From assembly GCA_016702745.1 (NCBI GenBank), contig JADJDJ010000001.1, positions 620,001 through 684,000 of the forward strand: DNA of 64,000 bases. Reading direction: 5' to 3'. This document shows positions 63,785 through 64,000 of this stretch, one piece after another. How positions within the stretch are numbered: the stretch's first letter is position 1; the number at the start of each line of letters is the position of its first letter. Below the pieces are notes generated by a model. The model was not told where the DNA came from, ran no database searches, and worked only from the letters and a program-made list of their open reading frames with translations. The position numbers and the translations under genes were made by a program. This DNA is from Chitinophagaceae bacterium (GTDB lineage: Bacteria; Bacteroidota; Bacteroidia; Chitinophagales; Chitinophagaceae).

Positions 63785-64000
63785 AGGTGCCGTTTGATGT
63801 CTCTTTAATAACTAATCGATATTTAAGTTTGTTCCATTGTGTACTGAGTCCCTGTAAGAAAATTAAACTTCCGTATTCGTTCATATTATTGTCTCTCCCG
63901 GATATTTGTATCCAATTTTCATAAAACTTGTCAAATTGGTCGCTGTCTAATTCGGGTAATTTGTAAGCTGTCAAGTCCCAATATTTAGGAAACTGTAAGT
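63783..64000 (-). CDS. Tandem copy of the small hypothetical gene, cut by window edge
   Basis: Same sequence as 63181-63398 including the frameshifted region: TAYKLPELDSDQFDKFYENW and the stop at the core. The 5' part lies beyond the window. Confidence 0.75.
   Translation of the reverse strand, partial: LQFPKYWDLTAYKLPELDSDQFDKFYENWIQISGRDNNMNEYGSLIFLQGLSTQWNKLKYRLVIKETSNGT

Noticed and set aside
27160..64000. CRISPR array
   Set aside because: Repeats are 117-224 bp with variable families and the spacers are whole genes of 0.2-2.5 kb; no cas genes are present.

Overview
The window looks like a chromosomal segment of a Bacteroidota bacterium, most likely Chitinophagaceae or a relative. The evidence is an efp - accB - accC block of Bacteroidota type, a promoter of the form TTTG-N19-TATCTTTG upstream of efp, SusD-era style lipoproteins and signal peptides, and an IS3-family element. 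This is inference from the sequence; no database search was possible.

Layout. (1) 1-12.2 kb is ordinary chromosome: a thioredoxin-like protein, elongation factor P, the biotin carboxyl carrier and biotin carboxylase subunits of acetyl-CoA carboxylase, then a minus-strand run with a class III nucleotidyl cyclase, a membrane protein beside a Crp/Fnr regulator, a GNAT acetyltransferase, a serine hydrolase and small proteins. (2) From about 12.25 kb to the right edge (64.0 kb) the DNA becomes visibly more AT-rich and turns into an array of gene units. Nearly every unit is one minus-strand gene (a few hold 2-5 genes or none), and neighbouring units are separated by a 117-224 bp repeat. I count 51 well-preserved repeats, two degenerate ones at the left end and two fragments. 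(3) Two copies of one IS407-group IS3-family element sit inside array units (27665-28967 and 53382-54683).

The array is organised like an integron cassette array. Each repeat starts with ...YAAC and ends with GTTR..., has inner inverted boxes (TTTGGCGC / GCGCCAAG), and would fold on one strand into a long imperfect hairpin, as attC sites do. The bases next to AAC and GTT do not match across one repeat. They match across the gene: the GTTNNNNGC at one edge of a unit is the reverse complement of the GCNNNNAAC at its other edge, in all 36 units between 35.57 and 63.6 kb. That is what cassettes excised and inserted by cutting within GTT should look like. Duplicated units carry the repeat that lies 3' of their gene, again as integron cassettes do. 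The repeats fall into families with fixed lengths: A (188 bp), B (191-192), C (122-123), D (184-224, left part of the array), E (190), F (188), G (124-126), H (117). In the entries below each repeat is assigned to the unit whose gene lies to its right in + coordinates, i.e. 3' of that gene.

No integrase gene lies in the window. The repeats are most degenerate at the left and most uniform at the right, so the insertion end, and any integrase, would be expected beyond 64 kb. Unit genes mostly encode small exported proteins, lipoproteins, membrane proteins or proteins I do not recognise, plus a class A beta-lactamase, an M20 amidohydrolase, OsmC, PaaI-type thioesterase, phytanoyl-CoA dioxygenase-like and DUF4262 proteins, and an MNT/HEPN pair.

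Many genes, including the single-copy efp, are broken by one-base indels in homopolymers. Some of these are probably sequencing errors, so frameshifted genes are described as single genes with the shift noted.
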